Source: Mesobacillus jeotgali
GTDB lineage: Bacteria > Bacillota > Bacilli > Bacillales > Cytobacillaceae
Assembly: GCF_031759225.1 (NCBI RefSeq)
Contig: NZ_CP134494.1
Location: 983,501-1,047,500 of the forward strand
Direction: 5' to 3'
DNA length: 64,000 nucleotides
Shown here: in pieces, positions 62,638-64,000 of the stretch
Layout of the letters: each line of letters opens with the position of its first letter
Numbering within the stretch: position 1 is the first letter of the stretch
The notes under the pieces: generated by a model
The model's input: only the letters and a program-made list of their open reading frames with translations
Databases searched by the model: none
Told to the model about the DNA's origin: nothing
Program-made: the position numbers and the translations under genes

Positions 62638-64000
<1,363 letters not shown>

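Overview
The window comes from a low-to-moderate GC, endospore-forming Bacillaceae chromosome. The evidence is three small acid-soluble spore protein genes, a KinB-like sporulation kinase, perR-ygzB-ygxA running straight into a 16S rRNA gene, and long stretches whose order matches Bacillus subtilis as I remember it (yfhD-E-F-recX-yfhH-sspK-yfhJ, then yfhP-mutY-yfhS-fabL-sspE-ygaB-C-D, then gsaB, bcp, perR). The 16S text looks like the Bacillus jeotgali/Mesobacillus neighbourhood, but that is inference without a database search.

Layout. 1-2.1 kb: end of a siroheme operon (HemD-like tail of a uroporphyrinogen methyltransferase, sirB, sirC). 2.4-5.3 kb: two secreted low-complexity proteins on the minus strand, one holding a 26-unit array of 15 bp. 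5.6-20.7 kb: a DMT exporter and then an acyl-CoA catabolism island. This island has a hydroxyacyl-CoA dehydrogenase-like SDR, a LysM/FlgD-like secreted protein, a sigma-54 enhancer-binding activator (CBS-PAS-PAS-AAA+-Fis), an acyl-CoA ligase/acyl-CoA dehydrogenase/thiolase operon, an acyl-CoA ligase broken by one TGA, a family III CoA-transferase and another ligase. Two exact -24/-12 promoters, each preceded by the same dyad half-sites, suggest that the activator drives both the SDR and the ligase operon. 21.2-26.3 kb: a heterodimeric ABC exporter and a KinB-like kinase. 26.3-39 kb: the conserved yfh/yga block, containing a likely unannotated minus-strand small RNA or micro-gene and a DnaA-box cluster. 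39.3-45.4 kb: a peptide ABC operon in the order ATPase-ATPase-binding protein-permease-permease, interrupted by a terminator and a repeat element. 45.4-53 kb: ygaE, a glutamate synthase large subunit without an adjacent small subunit, and gsaB. 53.3-57.5 kb: an ABC-2 exporter, a K+ channel and bcp. 57.6-64 kb: a TetR regulator, a 2-hydroxyacid dehydrogenase, a PduO-type adenosyltransferase, perR, ygzB, ygxA, tandem rrn promoters and the start of 16S.

The most unusual signal is between genes. Six intergenic regions carry imperfect tandem arrays whose periods are either 20-21 bp or 52-53 bp, close to two and five turns of B-DNA. Sequences mostly differ between arrays. In all four 52-53 bp arrays each unit has an inverted repeat, and in two arrays the arms change in a compensatory way. 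I do not recognise this as a described repeat class.

Many starts were moved inward from the longest reading frame because a clear Shine-Dalgarno sequence sits just before an internal start codon; each case is stated in its entry. Synteny statements rest on memory of the B. subtilis 168 map, and promoter and operator calls are by eye.
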